From Shewanella cyperi (GTDB taxonomy: Bacteria > Pseudomonadota > Gammaproteobacteria > Enterobacterales > Shewanellaceae), in the NCBI RefSeq assembly GCF_017354985.1, contig NZ_CP071501.1, positions 453,501-517,500 of the forward strand: a DNA stretch of 64,000 bases, written 5' to 3'. Positions 10,701 through 19,551 of this stretch are shown here, piece by piece (within the stretch, counting starts at the first letter, position 1; each line of letters starts with the position of its first letter). A model generated the notes under the pieces. That model was not told where the DNA came from. It saw only the letters and a program-made list of their open reading frames with translations, and ran no database searches. Both the position numbers and the translations under genes were made by a program.

Positions 10701-11159
10701 TTCAGTGACCAGTCCGGAGACACTGACGGTGCGGTAGTGACCTGGCTCTGGGACTTCGGTGATGGTGAGATATCCAGCCTGGCCAACCCAAGCCACAGCT
10801 ATGCCACAGGTGGCAGCTACCAGGTCAACCTGACCGTTACCGATAATAGCGGTGACAGCCAAAGCGTGACCCACACAGTCGCAGTGGCAGCCCCAGTGAG
10901 CCTGATGGGTAATGGTGTGGTAAGTGGTGACCGGGTGGTTGTGGATCTGGCTTGGTCCGGTTCCAAGAGCAACCTGGTGGATATTTACCGTGATGGCCAG
11001 CTGATTGCCAGCACCCGCAATGACGGCAGCTATACCGACCGTTTCAGAAGCGTTGCCGGCAACTTCAGCTACCAGGTGTGTGAGCAGGGCAACAATGCCT
11101 GTTCAGAAGTGGTTAATTTCACACCTGAAACCAGCACCAAAGGACGCAATAAGCAGTAA
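7701..11159 (+). CDS. Secreted S8 subtilisin-like protease with two P domains and a PKD domain
   Basis: 1152 residues, with CAGGAG ahead of the ATG. A signal peptide (about 1-30) is followed by a pro-region (about 36-125) and the S8 catalytic domain (about 130-435). The triad is Asp162 (GIIDTGFDY), His217 (HGTHVAGTIG) and Ser381 (SGTSMATPHVAG), with the oxyanion Asn at about 313. Then come an Ig-like stretch, a P/Homo-B domain (about 554-664), an Ig-like domain, a second P domain (about 767-883), another Ig-like domain, a PKD domain (about 985-1065; WDFGDGE) and an FN3-like end. P domains stabilise convertase-type proteases and PKD domains often bind polymers such as collagen or chitin. The C-terminus has no GlyGly-CTERM tail, unlike the subtilases later in the window, so it is probably fully secreted. 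It follows a two-component operon by 221 bases. Confidence 0.95.
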   Translation: MRKPHIRLSRLTLAMLSTSLMAVSAPTLAAKKLEAKDDFEPSSVIVKFKESAKKAERKQLANLLGASFKDKNDDGVDDRFRNIAKGRLAELTLPIGLDPRVVIERLKHNPHVEFAELNTRFHPSVVPNDPLYGQLWGMPMISAEKAWEMNMGTKNVVVGIIDTGFDYTHPDLRDNIWTNPNEVADNGIDDDGNGYIDDIHGISAINDNGNPMDTHYHGTHVAGTIGATGNNGIGVAGVNWNTSMIGCSFLGGQGGTTADAIQCLDYMVDMKNRGVNIRVLNNSWGGGAFSQALKDAIAAADNAGMLFVAAAGNDAVDNDVNENWPSNYDVPNVLAVASTTSTDAMSSFSQWGLNTVDMGAPGSNVYSTIPGSDYNTLSGTSMATPHVAGAAALVLAADPSLTTADVKNILMASGDPNAALEGKTVSGKRLNVESALNMAGAGGPGYYLLVSPPSRTVNQGSPTFFDIDMNAVGGYNGNATFSAEVPAGLNAVVSFSNTTVPADGMTTMTVTTDSNTALGNHVITINAVDGDITKSIDVSLLVYPAGTFSTTYSNTTQVSIPDNDANGISSIINVPMNLTLTDLVVNVDITHSYIADLLVTLTSPSGRTVTLHNHTGGSADNLVASFPLEDFDLEDAFGDWILKVADTAGQDVGTLNSWSLDVTGGSQPGTNLPPTVTLGQNLANALYLPGDAIHFVADAQDSEDGDVRASLVWISSLDGQIGTGGSFTRADLSQGSHQITVTATDSQGVTSSREFFLYVVSDGTVVSYEDTTRQPLPDMATVIAEIEVPLGVKIRDMSLFVDIQHSFANDMLIHLVSPNGTRVEIFDRKASGEYYRDLVKTFFPVEFNGEVATGIWQLVIKDEWSNNSGWLNRWELSFTHDGSGSDPVNAAPVVSISDPVGGTSFTEGDLVTFVASANDAEDGDVTNTLVWSSNLDGVIGNGANFSTTALSVGSHTVTASASDSANASGEAVVSLTVNPAPVNQLPTAEFSFTAAGLNVNFSDQSGDTDGAVVTWLWDFGDGEISSLANPSHSYATGGSYQVNLTVTDNSGDSQSVTHTVAVAAPVSLMGNGVVSGDRVVVDLAWSGSKSNLVDIYRDGQLIASTRNDGSYTDRFRSVAGNFSYQVCEQGNNACSEVVNFTPETSTKGRNKQ

Positions 11160-11191
11160 GCCGTAAGCAATAAGCCTTTGCGTCAATACAC

Positions 11192-11220
11192 AGCCGCCTT
11201 CCCTGGAAGGCGGCTTTTTT
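11192..11220 (+). terminator. Rho-independent terminator of the P-domain subtilase
   Basis: AGCCGCCTTCC (11192-11202) pairs with GGAAGGCGGCT (11205-11215) and is followed by a T run, 30 bases after the subtilase stop codon. Confidence 0.9.
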
Positions 11221-11326
11221 TATTCCGGAGCAGCAATCAATTGGAATATCAAAATGTGCATAAGCCTATGGGTTTTCCTTACGGCAGCGGACAGGCATCA
11301 TTGGTGCACTGTGCCATAGTGTGGCC

Positions 11327-13003
11327 TTACTGACCCAAGGGGCGATGCTGCTGTGCTGTTTTTTGTTGCGCTTGGTTTTGCGCTGGATTTTGTTGAGTAA
11401 TGGCTTGTGCCGCCAGCAGCTGTCGCGCCTGGAGCAGCAACAGATTGCCGCTGCGATAGGGCTGGTGATAGAGGGCCTGCGCCAACAGGACAGGATCCGG
11501 CCTTTTACTTGGGTAGATGACCAGGGTGTCCGGATGCTGCTCTAACCAGGCCAGGTTCAGCTCCTCTTCCTGCTGCAGCTCCACCAGAGGTTGTTGCAGA
11601 CGCCCGGCGAATTGAAACTGGGCGTCATAGCTGCCCCAGAAGGCCAGGGTTTGCCCTTCTTGTTGCAGCTGTTGCACCCGGGTGGCCAGCGGCGTCATAT
11701 CGTAGTTGTCGAACATAGGTTGCCGGATGGCGACAAGCAAACAGCTGATAAGCATTGGAAATAACAACAGTTGCCCCGGCCTGGCCCACTCAGAGTCGGG
11801 CTTGCGGAACAGTGCCGGTAAAGCCAGCACCAAAGGCAGCAATGCCAAGGCTGGGCTGAATTGGGTGGTGGGCGGCTTGCCAAACAGCCCACCGGCCCAC
11901 CAGGGCAGGCCCAGGATGAGCAGGGCTATCAAGAGGGCAAACACTGCCAGGGGGTATTGGCGAACGGCTTGCCAGGTGCCCATTCTGTTGCCTATGTACA
12001 GGGCCACGAAGGGCAGCAGTGGTGTCAGGTAATGCACCTGCTTGCCGCTTATCAGACTGAAGCTGACGAGGATGAAACCGCCATAGAGCAGCAGTGCCCG
12101 GTCGCAGCCACTTTCGGGGCGGCTGAGAACAGCACGCCAGATACCTCGCAGCAGTGGCAGGGGCAATAGCATCACAGGCAAGAGTAACAGATACCAGTAA
12201 AAGGGCCGGGCGTGGTCAAAGGACTGCACCATGCGACCCGTGGTTTGCTTCCAAATCAGTTCGTTTTCATAGCCGCTGCCGCCGGCAATCACAGCCGGGA
12301 TCAGCCAACAGGCAAACAAGGCCAACCCGAGCGGCAGTGCCATAGCCAGCCCGCGGAAAAATGTCGCTGACCTCAGGTTGCCCTCCTTGCGCCACAGTCC
12401 CTGCAGCGCGGCAAAGGGCAGGGCGTAGAGCAGGAATACAGGTCCCTTGGCCAGGAGTCCCAAGCCCAACGTTGCGGCCGCCAGGGCGATAAAACGTCGC
12501 AGCCCCCGTTCGCTGTAGTGGAGGCAGGCCAGGGCCCAGGTCAGTACAAACAGGCTCAGCAGTTGATCGAACATCAACATGGACGAATACAGGTTCCAGC
12601 CGGCGAGGGAAAACAGCAGCACTGGAGCGTAGCGCGCCGCGGTGTCTGTCTGCGGGTAATAGCGGCGGGCCAGGGCGAACAGCAACACATAGTTGCCACA
12701 GTTGATCAGGCTGACAGCCAGTCGGGCCGCCCATTCACTGACCCCAAACAGGGCCCAGGACAGCTGGATAAGCCAGAACAACAGGGGTGTCTTGTGGGCA
12801 TAGGGCTCACCATTCTTGAGCGGCACCAGCAAACTGTTATCGCGCCACATCTCCCAGGCCACAGATATGTAGCGGGTTTCATCCACCGGCGTGAGCGGCC
12901 TGAGCCACAGGTGCAGCAGTGCCAACATCAGCGCCGCAACCAAAGTGGCGCAGAGCCAAGCCTGTGGTGAGTTGTAACTGGGTGTCGGTGGCGTTTGGGT
13001 CAT
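11327..13003 (-). CDS. ArnT-like glycosyltransferase family 39 membrane protein
   Basis: 558 residues with about 12 predicted membrane spans and a hydrophilic C-terminal part. The first periplasmic loop holds TPVDETRYISVAWEMW, the acidic (D/E) catalytic motif seen in lipid-linked glycosyltransferases of the ArnT/PMT type, followed by the GEPYAHKTPLLFWL pattern typical of ArnT homologues. ArnT moves 4-amino-arabinose from undecaprenyl phosphate to lipid A. No arn sugar-synthesis genes are nearby, so the donor sugar and acceptor cannot be assigned; a role in envelope glycan modification is the safe reading. It is a stand-alone gene upstream (on the minus strand) of nothing obvious and lies downstream of hslU's terminator. 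Confidence 0.8.
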   Translation of the reverse strand: MTQTPPTPSYNSPQAWLCATLVAALMLALLHLWLRPLTPVDETRYISVAWEMWRDNSLLVPLKNGEPYAHKTPLLFWLIQLSWALFGVSEWAARLAVSLINCGNYVLLFALARRYYPQTDTAARYAPVLLFSLAGWNLYSSMLMFDQLLSLFVLTWALACLHYSERGLRRFIALAAATLGLGLLAKGPVFLLYALPFAALQGLWRKEGNLRSATFFRGLAMALPLGLALFACWLIPAVIAGGSGYENELIWKQTTGRMVQSFDHARPFYWYLLLLPVMLLPLPLLRGIWRAVLSRPESGCDRALLLYGGFILVSFSLISGKQVHYLTPLLPFVALYIGNRMGTWQAVRQYPLAVFALLIALLILGLPWWAGGLFGKPPTTQFSPALALLPLVLALPALFRKPDSEWARPGQLLLFPMLISCLLVAIRQPMFDNYDMTPLATRVQQLQQEGQTLAFWGSYDAQFQFAGRLQQPLVELQQEEELNLAWLEQHPDTLVIYPSKRPDPVLLAQALYHQPYRSGNLLLLQARQLLAAQAITQQNPAQNQAQQKTAQQHRPLGQ

Positions 13004-13153
13004 GATGGTGTGGCGATTGCGCTGGATTGGTGCTTAGGGTGGCAGGCAAATATGAAAAATTAATTAAGCACCAAGCATAGATGCTGCCGGCCATTGGCGC
13101 ACTGGGACTTAAGTTGGATTCTCGGCTGGCGCGACAGGTTGTGGTGAGTGGCA

Positions 13154-13185
13154 TAAAAAAAACCGGGCTCAGGCCCGGTTTTTTA
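13154..13185. terminator. Terminator downstream of hslU
   Basis: AACCGGGC (13161-13168) pairs with GCCCGGTT (13173-13180). An A run on one side and a T run on the other make it usable in both directions; it lies 13 bases beyond the hslU stop on the minus strand. Confidence 0.9.
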
Positions 13186-13197
13186 TTGGGAATGGCT

Positions 13198-14523
13198 TTA
13201 AAGGATAAAGCGGCTCAGGTCTTCGTCCTGCACCAGGTTGTCCAGGTGTGCATTCACATAGTCGGCGTCTATGGTGAAACTGGCCCCCGACTTGTCCGAG
13301 GCCTCGAAGGAGATCTCTTCCATCAGTTTTTCCATGACAGTGTGCAGGCGGCGGGCACCGATATTTTCGGTGCGCTCGTTAACCTGCCAGGCAGCCTGGG
13401 CGATACGTTCAATGCCGGAGGTGGTAAATTCCACCGTCACCCCTTCGGTGGCCATCAGCGCCGTGTATTGCTCGGTCAGGGAGGCGTGGGGTTCGGTAAG
13501 GATGCGCTTGAAGTCATCGGCAGACAGGGCATCCAGTTCGACCCGGATGGGCAGACGACCCTGCAGCTCAGGGATCAGATCCGAGGGCTTGGACATCTGG
13601 AACGCACCCGAGGCGATAAAAAGTATGTGGTCCGTTTTCACCATGCCGTGCTTGGTGTTGACCGTGCAGCCTTCCACCAGCGGCAACAGATCCCTCTGTA
13701 CCCCTTCGCGGGATACGTCCGGGCCCGAGGTTTCACCGCGTTTGCAAATCTTGTCTATCTCGTCGAGGAAGACTATGCCGTGCTGCTCCACCAGTTCAAT
13801 GGCCTGCTCCTTGAGATCCTCCTGGTTCACCAGCTTGGCGGCTTCCTCTTCGCTGAGCTGCTTCAGGGCGTCCTTGATCTTGAGCTTTTTGCGCTTGGCT
13901 GGCGCCTGGCCCATGTTCTGGAACAGGCTCTGCAGCTGGTTGGTCATCTCTTCCATGCCCGGTGGCGACATGATTTCCACACCAATCTGGGGTGCGGCGA
14001 CCTCGATCTCGATTTCTTTGTCGTCCAGCTGACCTTCACGCAGTTTCTTGCGGAAGATCTGGCGGGTATTGGAGCTGTCTTCGCTGGCGGTTTCCCAATC
14101 ATTTTTCGGCTTGGGCAGCAGGGCATCGAGGATGCGCTCCTCGGCGGCTTCCTCGGCGCGGGTGCGGCATTTTTTCATCTGCTGCTCGCGGGTCAGTTTG
14201 ATCGCCACATCGGTGAGATCGCGGATAATCTGTTCCACTTCCTTGCCCACATAGCCCACTTCGGTGAATTTGGTGGCTTCCACCTTGATAAAGGGGGCGT
14301 TGGCCAGTTTGGCCAGTCGACGGGCGATCTCGGTTTTACCGACACCCGTGGGGCCTATCATCAGGATATTTTTCGGGGTCACTTCGTGGCGCAGTGCAGC
14401 GTCGAGCTGCATGCGGCGCCAGCGGTTACGCAGGGCGATGGCGACACTGCGCTTGGCCTTCTGCTGACCTATGATATGGGCGTCCAGCTCGTGGACTATC
14501 TCGCGTGGGGTCATTTCAGACAT
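13198..14523 (-). CDS. hslU: ATP-dependent protease ATPase subunit HslU (ClpY)
   Basis: 441 residues, starting [20 protein letters not shown], which matches the known HslU N-terminus; the frame is open 13 codons further upstream but that would run into the hslV-hslU gap. Walker A GPTGVGKT is at 57-64, the GYVG pore loop at 90-93, the variable I-domain at about 105-240, Walker B VFLDEID at 251-257, and the sensor/arginine-finger region with [14 protein letters not shown] near the end. The C-terminal RFIL tail docks into HslV. HslU unfolds substrates and threads them into the HslV chamber. It is 19 bases downstream of hslV and shares its heat-shock promoter. Confidence 0.99.
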   Translation of the reverse strand: MSEMTPREIVHELDAHIIGQQKAKRSVAIALRNRWRRMQLDAALRHEVTPKNILMIGPTGVGKTEIARRLAKLANAPFIKVEATKFTEVGYVGKEVEQIIRDLTDVAIKLTREQQMKKCRTRAEEAAEERILDALLPKPKNDWETASEDSSNTRQIFRKKLREGQLDDKEIEIEVAAPQIGVEIMSPPGMEEMTNQLQSLFQNMGQAPAKRKKLKIKDALKQLSEEEAAKLVNQEDLKEQAIELVEQHGIVFLDEIDKICKRGETSGPDVSREGVQRDLLPLVEGCTVNTKHGMVKTDHILFIASGAFQMSKPSDLIPELQGRLPIRVELDALSADDFKRILTEPHASLTEQYTALMATEGVTVEFTTSGIERIAQAAWQVNERTENIGARRLHTVMEKLMEEISFEASDKSGASFTIDADYVNAHLDNLVQDEDLSRFIL

Positions 14524-14542
14524 GGGAATTCCTTGCGCGCGC

Positions 14543-15067
14543 TCAGTAGTTGAGCTCTTCAATGGTCTTGTACTGGTTGGTAAACACGCAGATGTCGCCG
14601 GCTATGGTGAGGGCCTTCTCGGCTATGGTGCGTGCGTCCAGCTCGGTATTTTCCAGCAGGGCGATGGCGGCGGCCTGGGCGAAGTTGCCACCTGAGCCTA
14701 TGGCAATCAGATCGTTCTCCGGCTGCACCACGTCACCGTTACCCGTGATGATCAGTGAACTCTCGGCATCGGCCACCGCCAGCAGGGCTTCCAGCTTGCG
14801 CAACATGCGGTCGGTGCGCCAGTCTTTGGCCAGCTCGACGGCAGCCCGGAGCAGATGGCCCTGGTGCATTTCCAGCTTGGCCTCGAAGCGTTCGAACAGG
14901 GTGAAGGCGTCGGCGGTGCCGCCGGCAAAACCGGCCAGCACCTTGCCGTGGTACAGGCGGCGCACCTTCTTGGCATTGCCCTTCATAACGGTATTGCCAA
15001 GGGAGACCTGGCCATCACCGGCGATAACCACCTGGTTGTTGCGGCGTACGGATACGATAGTAGTCAC
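14543..15067 (-). CDS. hslV: ATP-dependent protease proteolytic subunit HslV (ClpQ)
   Basis: 174 residues, the normal length. It begins MTTIVSVRR; removal of Met exposes the catalytic N-terminal threonine found in proteasome-type proteases. [20 protein letters not shown] and [18 protein letters not shown] are diagnostic of HslV. It forms a double hexamer capped by HslU and degrades regulatory and misfolded proteins in the cytoplasm. It is transcribed with hslU. A sigma-32 type promoter lies 57-84 bases upstream of its start, after the ftsN terminator, so it is likely transcribed independently of argS-ftsN under heat stress. Confidence 0.99.
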   Translation of the reverse strand: MTTIVSVRRNNQVVIAGDGQVSLGNTVMKGNAKKVRRLYHGKVLAGFAGGTADAFTLFERFEAKLEMHQGHLLRAAVELAKDWRTDRMLRKLEALLAVADAESSLIITGNGDVVQPENDLIAIGSGGNFAQAAAIALLENTELDARTIAEKALTIAGDICVFTNQYKTIEELNY

Positions 15068-15123
15068 AGTGGATCCTCTTTGTGATGCCGAAGGCTGTGG
15101 CCTGCGGGGGACTATGACTCTTG

Positions 15124-15151
15124 ATATGGGGACGCTGTCGCGGATATCAAG
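15124..15151 (-). promoter_or_regulatory. Sigma-32 (heat-shock) promoter of hslVU
   Basis: On the minus strand CTTGATA (15151-15145) is followed after 13 bases by CCCCATAT (15131-15124). This fits the RpoH consensus (CTTGAAA, 11-16 bases, CCCCATNT) with one mismatch in the -35 and none in the -10. It sits between the ftsN terminator and hslV, exactly where the known hslVU heat-shock promoter is found in relatives. Confidence 0.88.
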
Positions 15152-15174
15152 CTTGATGGTTTGAGGAAGGTCAC

Positions 15175-15208
15175 AAAAACAGCGGGGGCCGCCCCTAGGC
15201 CGCCCCCG
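15175..15208 (-). terminator. Terminator downstream of ftsN
   Basis: On the minus strand CGGGGGC (15208-15202) pairs with GCCCCCG (15189-15183), followed by a T-rich run (TGTTTTTG). It lies 13 bases after the ftsN stop and separates argS-ftsN from hslVU. Confidence 0.7.
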
Positions 15209-15220
15209 TTACAGACTGGA

Positions 15221-15787
15221 TCAGTTTTGCCAGAGCCAGATGCGGCAACCGTTCATGCCAATGCTCTGCAGCTTGTGCTTGGCCTTTTCGCCGTCGCGTT
15301 TACGCTCGAAGGGCCCCAGCACCACCTTAAACCAGACACCGCTGGAACCTTCGACCCGGCGCACCTGGGCTTCCAACCCCTGGAAGGCGATCACGGCCTT
15401 CATTTCCTCGGCCTGTTCCTGCTTGCGGAACGAGCCGCACTGCATCTGGTAGGGACCGGCGGATTTCATAGCATCGTCGGGCACATCCACCTCAACCTGC
15501 TTTTTCTCCAGCTCCTCCAGGTAGGTCCACTCTTCCTTGGGCATGGGTGGCAGGGCGTTGGGATCCTTCTTGGCCGGGCTGGCGGCCTGGATCTTGGGTT
15601 CTGTTTGCTTGGCCTCAGGTGCCTCGGCACTGCCCTTGATGGACCAGAGGAAGTAACCGAAGGCCGCCACGGCGGCCACCACTATGGCGATCAGCAACCA
15701 GGGCTTGCGCGCCGGTGGAGCCGACTTTTTGCGGCTTCCACGGGACGCCGGGCCGCGGGGCTTGCGGTTGGCGTAGTCGCGACTCAT
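15221..15787 (-). CDS. ftsN: FtsN-like SPOR-domain cell division protein
   Basis: 188 residues. A basic cytoplasmic head (MSRDYANRKPRGPASRGSRK) is followed by one membrane span (about 30-50), a Pro/Ala/Lys-rich linker, and a C-terminal SPOR domain (about 112-188; QMQCGSFRKQEQAEEM to WFKVVLGPFERKRDGEKAK). SPOR domains bind denuded septal glycan, and FtsN triggers septal peptidoglycan synthesis. The position between argS and hslV matches the ftsN-hslV-hslU order of enteric relatives, supporting the name. It is somewhat shorter than E. coli FtsN, mostly in the linker. It starts 3 bases after the argS stop, so the two are co-transcribed. Confidence 0.88.
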   Translation of the reverse strand: MSRDYANRKPRGPASRGSRKKSAPPARKPWLLIAIVVAAVAAFGYFLWSIKGSAEAPEAKQTEPKIQAASPAKKDPNALPPMPKEEWTYLEELEKKQVEVDVPDDAMKSAGPYQMQCGSFRKQEQAEEMKAVIAFQGLEAQVRRVEGSSGVWFKVVLGPFERKRDGEKAKHKLQSIGMNGCRIWLWQN

Positions 15788-15790
15788 GAC

Positions 15791-17536
15791 TTACATGCGC
15801 TCCAGTGTCTCAATGCCCAGCAGTGACAGACCCTGTTTAAGGGTGCCTGCGGTCAGACGGGCCAGCAACAGACGGCTGTCGCGGGCGCTGTCGCTGTCGG
15901 CGTTCAGCACAGGGCAGGCCTCGTAGAAGCTGGAAAAGGCACCGGCCAACTCGTAGAGGTAGCCGCAGAGTATGTGTGGCTGCCCCTTGTCGACCATGCG
16001 ATTGAGGATCTCGCCGAACTGGGCCAGCTTGTTGCCCAACTCTTTTTCCTTGTCGTGCTCGAGCTGGATTTTGGCCTGGCTCAGGTCGATGTTCTCGGCG
16101 CGCTTGAAGATACCGGCCACCCGGGTGTAGGCATACAGCAGGTAAGGTGCGGTATTGCCTTCGAAGCTCAGCATCTGCTCGAAGCTGAAGATGTAATCGC
16201 TGGCGCGGTTTTTGGACAGGTCTGCATACTTGACCGAGGCAATGCCCACCACGCGGGCGATTTCCTTAACTTCGGCGTCGCTCATGTCCGGATTCTTGCT
16301 GCGCACCAGTTGCTCGGCGCGCTCCACCGCTTCATCCAACAGATCCACCAGTTTCACTACGCCACCGGAGCGGGTCTTGAACGGACGGCCGTCTTCACCG
16401 TTCATGGTGCCAAAGCCCATGTGCTCCAAAGTCATTTCCGGACGGACAAAACCGGCCAGGCGTCCCAGGCTGAACACCTGTTGGAAGTGCAGCGCCTGAC
16501 GCAGGTCAACGAAATACAGGGCGCGGTCTGCCTTGAGCACGTTGGAGCGGTAGCGCATGGCCGCCAGATCCGTGGTGGCATAGAGGAAGCCACCGTCGGC
16601 CTTCTGGATGATCACCGGCAGCGGCTCGCCTTCCTTGTTGCGGAATTCTTCCTGGAATACCACCTTGGCGCCTTCGCTCTCGGACAGCAGCCCCTGGGCG
16701 TCGAGATCTTTAACCACCTGGGCCAGATCGTCGTTATAGGCGCTCTCGCCGTGGACATCGGCGCGGGTCAGGCTGACCCCCAGACGGGCATAAACGTCGT
16801 GGCAGTGGCTCAGGGAAATGTCGTTGAATTCACGCCACAGCTTGTTGCAGTAGGCATCGCCGGATTGCAGCTCCACCACCAGTTGGCGGGCGCGGGTGGC
16901 AAACTCGGCCGACTCGTCAAAACGCAGTTTGGCGGCGCGGTAAAAGCTTTCCAGATCCGACAGCTCCAGATTGGCCTGCTCGCCGTTATTGGCGCGCAGT
17001 TCTTCCATGTAGGCCAGCAGCATGCCGAACTGGGTGCCCCAGTCGCCGACGTGGTTTTGGCGGATCACCTTGTGACCAAGGAACTCCAGTGCCCGCACCA
17101 CGCTGTCACCAATGATGGTGGAACGCAGGTGGCCCACGTGCATCTCTTTGGCCAGATTGGGGGACGAGTAGTCCGCCACTATGGTTTGTGGCTTGGGCAG
17201 GGCGATTCCCAGATGCTCATCGGCCAGGGCCGCCTGCAGCTGGTTTGCCAGGGCGTTGTCGTCGATAAAGAAGTTGATAAAGCCGGGACCGGCGATCTCC
17301 ACCTTGGCCACATGGCTGGAGGCAGGCAGGTTGTCGATGATCAGTTGCGCCAGTTCACGGGGATTCTTGCCGGCTACCTTGGTCAGCATCATGGCCAGGT
17401 TGGTCGCCAGATCACCATGGCTCTTGTCCTTGGTGCGGTCGACCTGAATGCGGGCCTCAAAATCGGCCGGCAATATGCCCTGTTGCTTGAAGGATTCGAC
17501 GGTTTGTTCCAGCAAAGATTGAATATGTGATTTCAT
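15791..17536 (-). CDS. argS: Arginyl-tRNA synthetase
   Basis: 581 residues, normal for class I ArgRS. The N-terminal Add-1 domain (about 1-90) is followed by the catalytic core with the HIGH-type motif HVGH at 133-136 ([18 protein letters not shown]). A KMSKS-like region without the canonical lysines ([15 protein letters not shown]) follows, as in many ArgRS. The C-terminal anticodon-binding DALR domain ends in [18 protein letters not shown]. It attaches arginine to its tRNA in the cytoplasm. ftsN follows 3 bases downstream. A long plus-strand frame over the same DNA is antisense shadow. Confidence 0.99.
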   Translation of the reverse strand: MKSHIQSLLEQTVESFKQQGILPADFEARIQVDRTKDKSHGDLATNLAMMLTKVAGKNPRELAQLIIDNLPASSHVAKVEIAGPGFINFFIDDNALANQLQAALADEHLGIALPKPQTIVADYSSPNLAKEMHVGHLRSTIIGDSVVRALEFLGHKVIRQNHVGDWGTQFGMLLAYMEELRANNGEQANLELSDLESFYRAAKLRFDESAEFATRARQLVVELQSGDAYCNKLWREFNDISLSHCHDVYARLGVSLTRADVHGESAYNDDLAQVVKDLDAQGLLSESEGAKVVFQEEFRNKEGEPLPVIIQKADGGFLYATTDLAAMRYRSNVLKADRALYFVDLRQALHFQQVFSLGRLAGFVRPEMTLEHMGFGTMNGEDGRPFKTRSGGVVKLVDLLDEAVERAEQLVRSKNPDMSDAEVKEIARVVGIASVKYADLSKNRASDYIFSFEQMLSFEGNTAPYLLYAYTRVAGIFKRAENIDLSQAKIQLEHDKEKELGNKLAQFGEILNRMVDKGQPHILCGYLYELAGAFSSFYEACPVLNADSDSARDSRLLLARLTAGTLKQGLSLLGIETLERM

Positions 17537-17736
17537 TGGCGTTTATCAACACTGACTGCAGTTGGTTAATACGGAATAACCGCACATTCTAGCGCTTCAA
17601 GGTGAGTGAATGCTATCTCTGGGGGGATTTTTTTGCCCTGATTTGAGGACGGTTTCCCGGGTAGGTCGTCATCTTGTTGGCTTGGGAAAGACGGTTATGG
17701 CAAATCCGCTGCCGACGGGCGGGTGAGGCCCTGCAC

Positions 17737-19374
17737 TCAGCCATGGAGATTATTGGGTTGAGTCAGGGGCATGGGTGCTTCGAAGTGGGCGTTGACCGGA
17801 AAGCGGATGGCAAAGGCCGCACCGCCCAGACTGGAATTCGGCACATAGCGGACATTGCCCTTGAGCAGGGTGGCGGCATTGAATGCCGCAGACAGCCCAA
17901 GGCCGGTGCCGCCACGACTGCGGCTGGTCGTAAAGAAGGGTTCAAACATGTGCTCGGCCACCTCGGCCGTAATGCCCTTGCCATTGTCTTCAATCAGAAT
18001 TTCCAGATGGTGATTTTTCACTTCGGCACGGATTTGCAGCTTGTTTTCCCTGTCCCGATTGAAGGCATGGGTATAGGCATTGGACAGGATATTGCTGACT
18101 ATCTGACTCAACAGACTTTGATTGGTGGTGATATAGAGGTTTTCGTCTGCTTCTATGTCGAGGTCCACCTTCATGGGGGCGAAGATCAGCGAGGTGGACT
18201 CGCAGATTTCACCCAGCACCTGCTTGAGGTTGATATTACGGTGTTCCTCGTGGCTTTGCTCGGCGGCCACGGTTTTGAATTTCTGGATCAGGTTGCTGGC
18301 GCGGGTGATGTTGCTGACGATAAGTTCACAGCTTTGCTGATACTCATCCAGTATGGCGTTGATTTCCTCCAGGGTGGCATCGGGGCTGTGGATAAGTTTG
18401 ACCAGTTCGTCGATATGGGCCAGCTGGGCGCTGGCGGCGGTCAGGCAGATGCCTATGGGGGTGTTGATCTCGTGTGCCACCCCGGACACCAGGCCCCCCA
18501 GGGCCGCCATTTTTTCCTGTTCCACCAGCACCTGTTGCGCCCGCTTAAGGATTTGCAGCGAGTGTTCCAACTCCTGGGTCCGCTCCTTGACCTGTTTGGC
18601 CAGTTCATCCTTGTAGGAGCGTTCCAGTTCCAGCAGTCTTTCCCTGTCTTCCAGGGCTATCTGCAGCTCGGTACGGGATTTTTTGATGGCACTGAAGGAG
18701 CGCCGCAGTTGCTCCTGCATTTCATTAATCGCCAATGCCACCAGGTCAAACTCGTTTTGTTTGCCCTTCTGGTGAAAGGCCAGTGGCGAGAACTCACCTT
18801 CAAGATCAATGCGTTGACAGTATTCGCTGAGGCTGTGAAGGTGGCGGGTGATGTTGATCCACACCAGAAACAGGATCATGCCGGCCACCAGAAAGGTCTT
18901 GATGGCATTGGACAGCAAGATCAGGATTGCCCTGTCATAGAGGCGTTGGTAAATGGCATTCAAATCCGCCTGCACCAGCAGCTTGCCAACGGCGATGGAT
19001 TCGCTGCCGGAGTTATACTGCAGCGGAAATTCCCGCTCCAGCACGTTATCGTCCAGGCGCTCACCTATTGCCCAGTGCTGGCCGCTGTCATCATTGATCA
19101 ATATGTAGGTGATATCCGGCAGCTGGATTAAACCATTAAGCTGGGTATTGATCAGTCGCTCGTCTATGACCCAGATGCTGGCGGCCAGCACGTCGAGGTT
19201 GACCGTTTCTATGGTGGTGAATGCCCGGTCAATACGGCCCAGGTCGCTGCGGTAATCCATCACCAGCTGGTAGCCCGTGGTCACCAGGGTGATCAGCGAG
19301 CTGAACAGCACTATGGAGATCATCAATTTTCTGCCGATGGGGCTTTGCACCAATTGACGGGAGAAAGTCAGCAT
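17737..19374 (-). CDS. Orphan membrane sensor histidine kinase
   Basis: 545 residues. Two membrane spans (about 17-37 and about 158-180) flank a periplasmic sensor of about 120 residues. A HAMP-like linker and a coiled coil rich in Glu/Lys (about 230-285) follow. The kinase core has the H-box SGVAHEINTPIG, an N-box with SNILSNAYTHAF, EDNGKGI, FEPFFTTSR and GGTGLGLSAAF. No response regulator gene adjoins; the gene downstream on the same strand is argS, 200 bases away. This class (HEINTPIG box with long coiled coil) is common in aquatic gammaproteobacteria as stand-alone kinases. The signal and partner are unknown. Confidence 0.9.
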   Translation of the reverse strand: MLTFSRQLVQSPIGRKLMISIVLFSSLITLVTTGYQLVMDYRSDLGRIDRAFTTIETVNLDVLAASIWVIDERLINTQLNGLIQLPDITYILINDDSGQHWAIGERLDDNVLEREFPLQYNSGSESIAVGKLLVQADLNAIYQRLYDRAILILLSNAIKTFLVAGMILFLVWINITRHLHSLSEYCQRIDLEGEFSPLAFHQKGKQNEFDLVALAINEMQEQLRRSFSAIKKSRTELQIALEDRERLLELERSYKDELAKQVKERTQELEHSLQILKRAQQVLVEQEKMAALGGLVSGVAHEINTPIGICLTAASAQLAHIDELVKLIHSPDATLEEINAILDEYQQSCELIVSNITRASNLIQKFKTVAAEQSHEEHRNINLKQVLGEICESTSLIFAPMKVDLDIEADENLYITTNQSLLSQIVSNILSNAYTHAFNRDRENKLQIRAEVKNHHLEILIEDNGKGITAEVAEHMFEPFFTTSRSRGGTGLGLSAAFNAATLLKGNVRYVPNSSLGGAAFAIRFPVNAHFEAPMPLTQPNNLHG

Positions 19375-19410
19375 AGAGGGACAGGTATCCTAAAGGCCCG
19401 GGGTTTGATT

Positions 19411-19551
19411 ATGTATAAGCATAGCCCCCTTGTCCAAATCACACAGAAAATCTATCAGATTGAACAGGCTATACCCAAGCAGCCAATGCTGGCATCCATT
19501 TTGCTTTACTTGATTGCTGTTCAATTTTCTGACGCATGGGATGAGCTATGA
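19411..19551 (+). CDS. Possible small protein coupled to the SieB-like gene
   Basis: A 46-residue frame (MYKHSPLVQITQKIYQIEQA...), with a short hydrophobic segment (MLASILLYLIAVQF) and an acidic end. Its stop TGA overlaps the ATG of the next gene (ATGA at 19548-19551), the usual sign of translational coupling. No clear ribosome binding site precedes the ATG, and a longer start at 19345 would overlap the divergent kinase gene. I do not recognise it. Confidence 0.4.
   Translation: MYKHSPLVQITQKIYQIEQAIPKQPMLASILLYLIAVQFSDAWDEL

Noticed and set aside
11327..13003. True ArnT (lipid A 4-amino-arabinose transferase)
   Set aside because: Fold and first-loop motif fit, but no arn synthesis genes are near; kept as ArnT-like only.
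13081..14553. Plus-strand frame of 490 codons opposite hslU
   Set aside because: Antisense shadow caused by GC-rich third positions; hslU is certain.
15974..17530. Plus-strand frame of 518 codons opposite argS
   Set aside because: Antisense shadow of argS; no recognisable domain.
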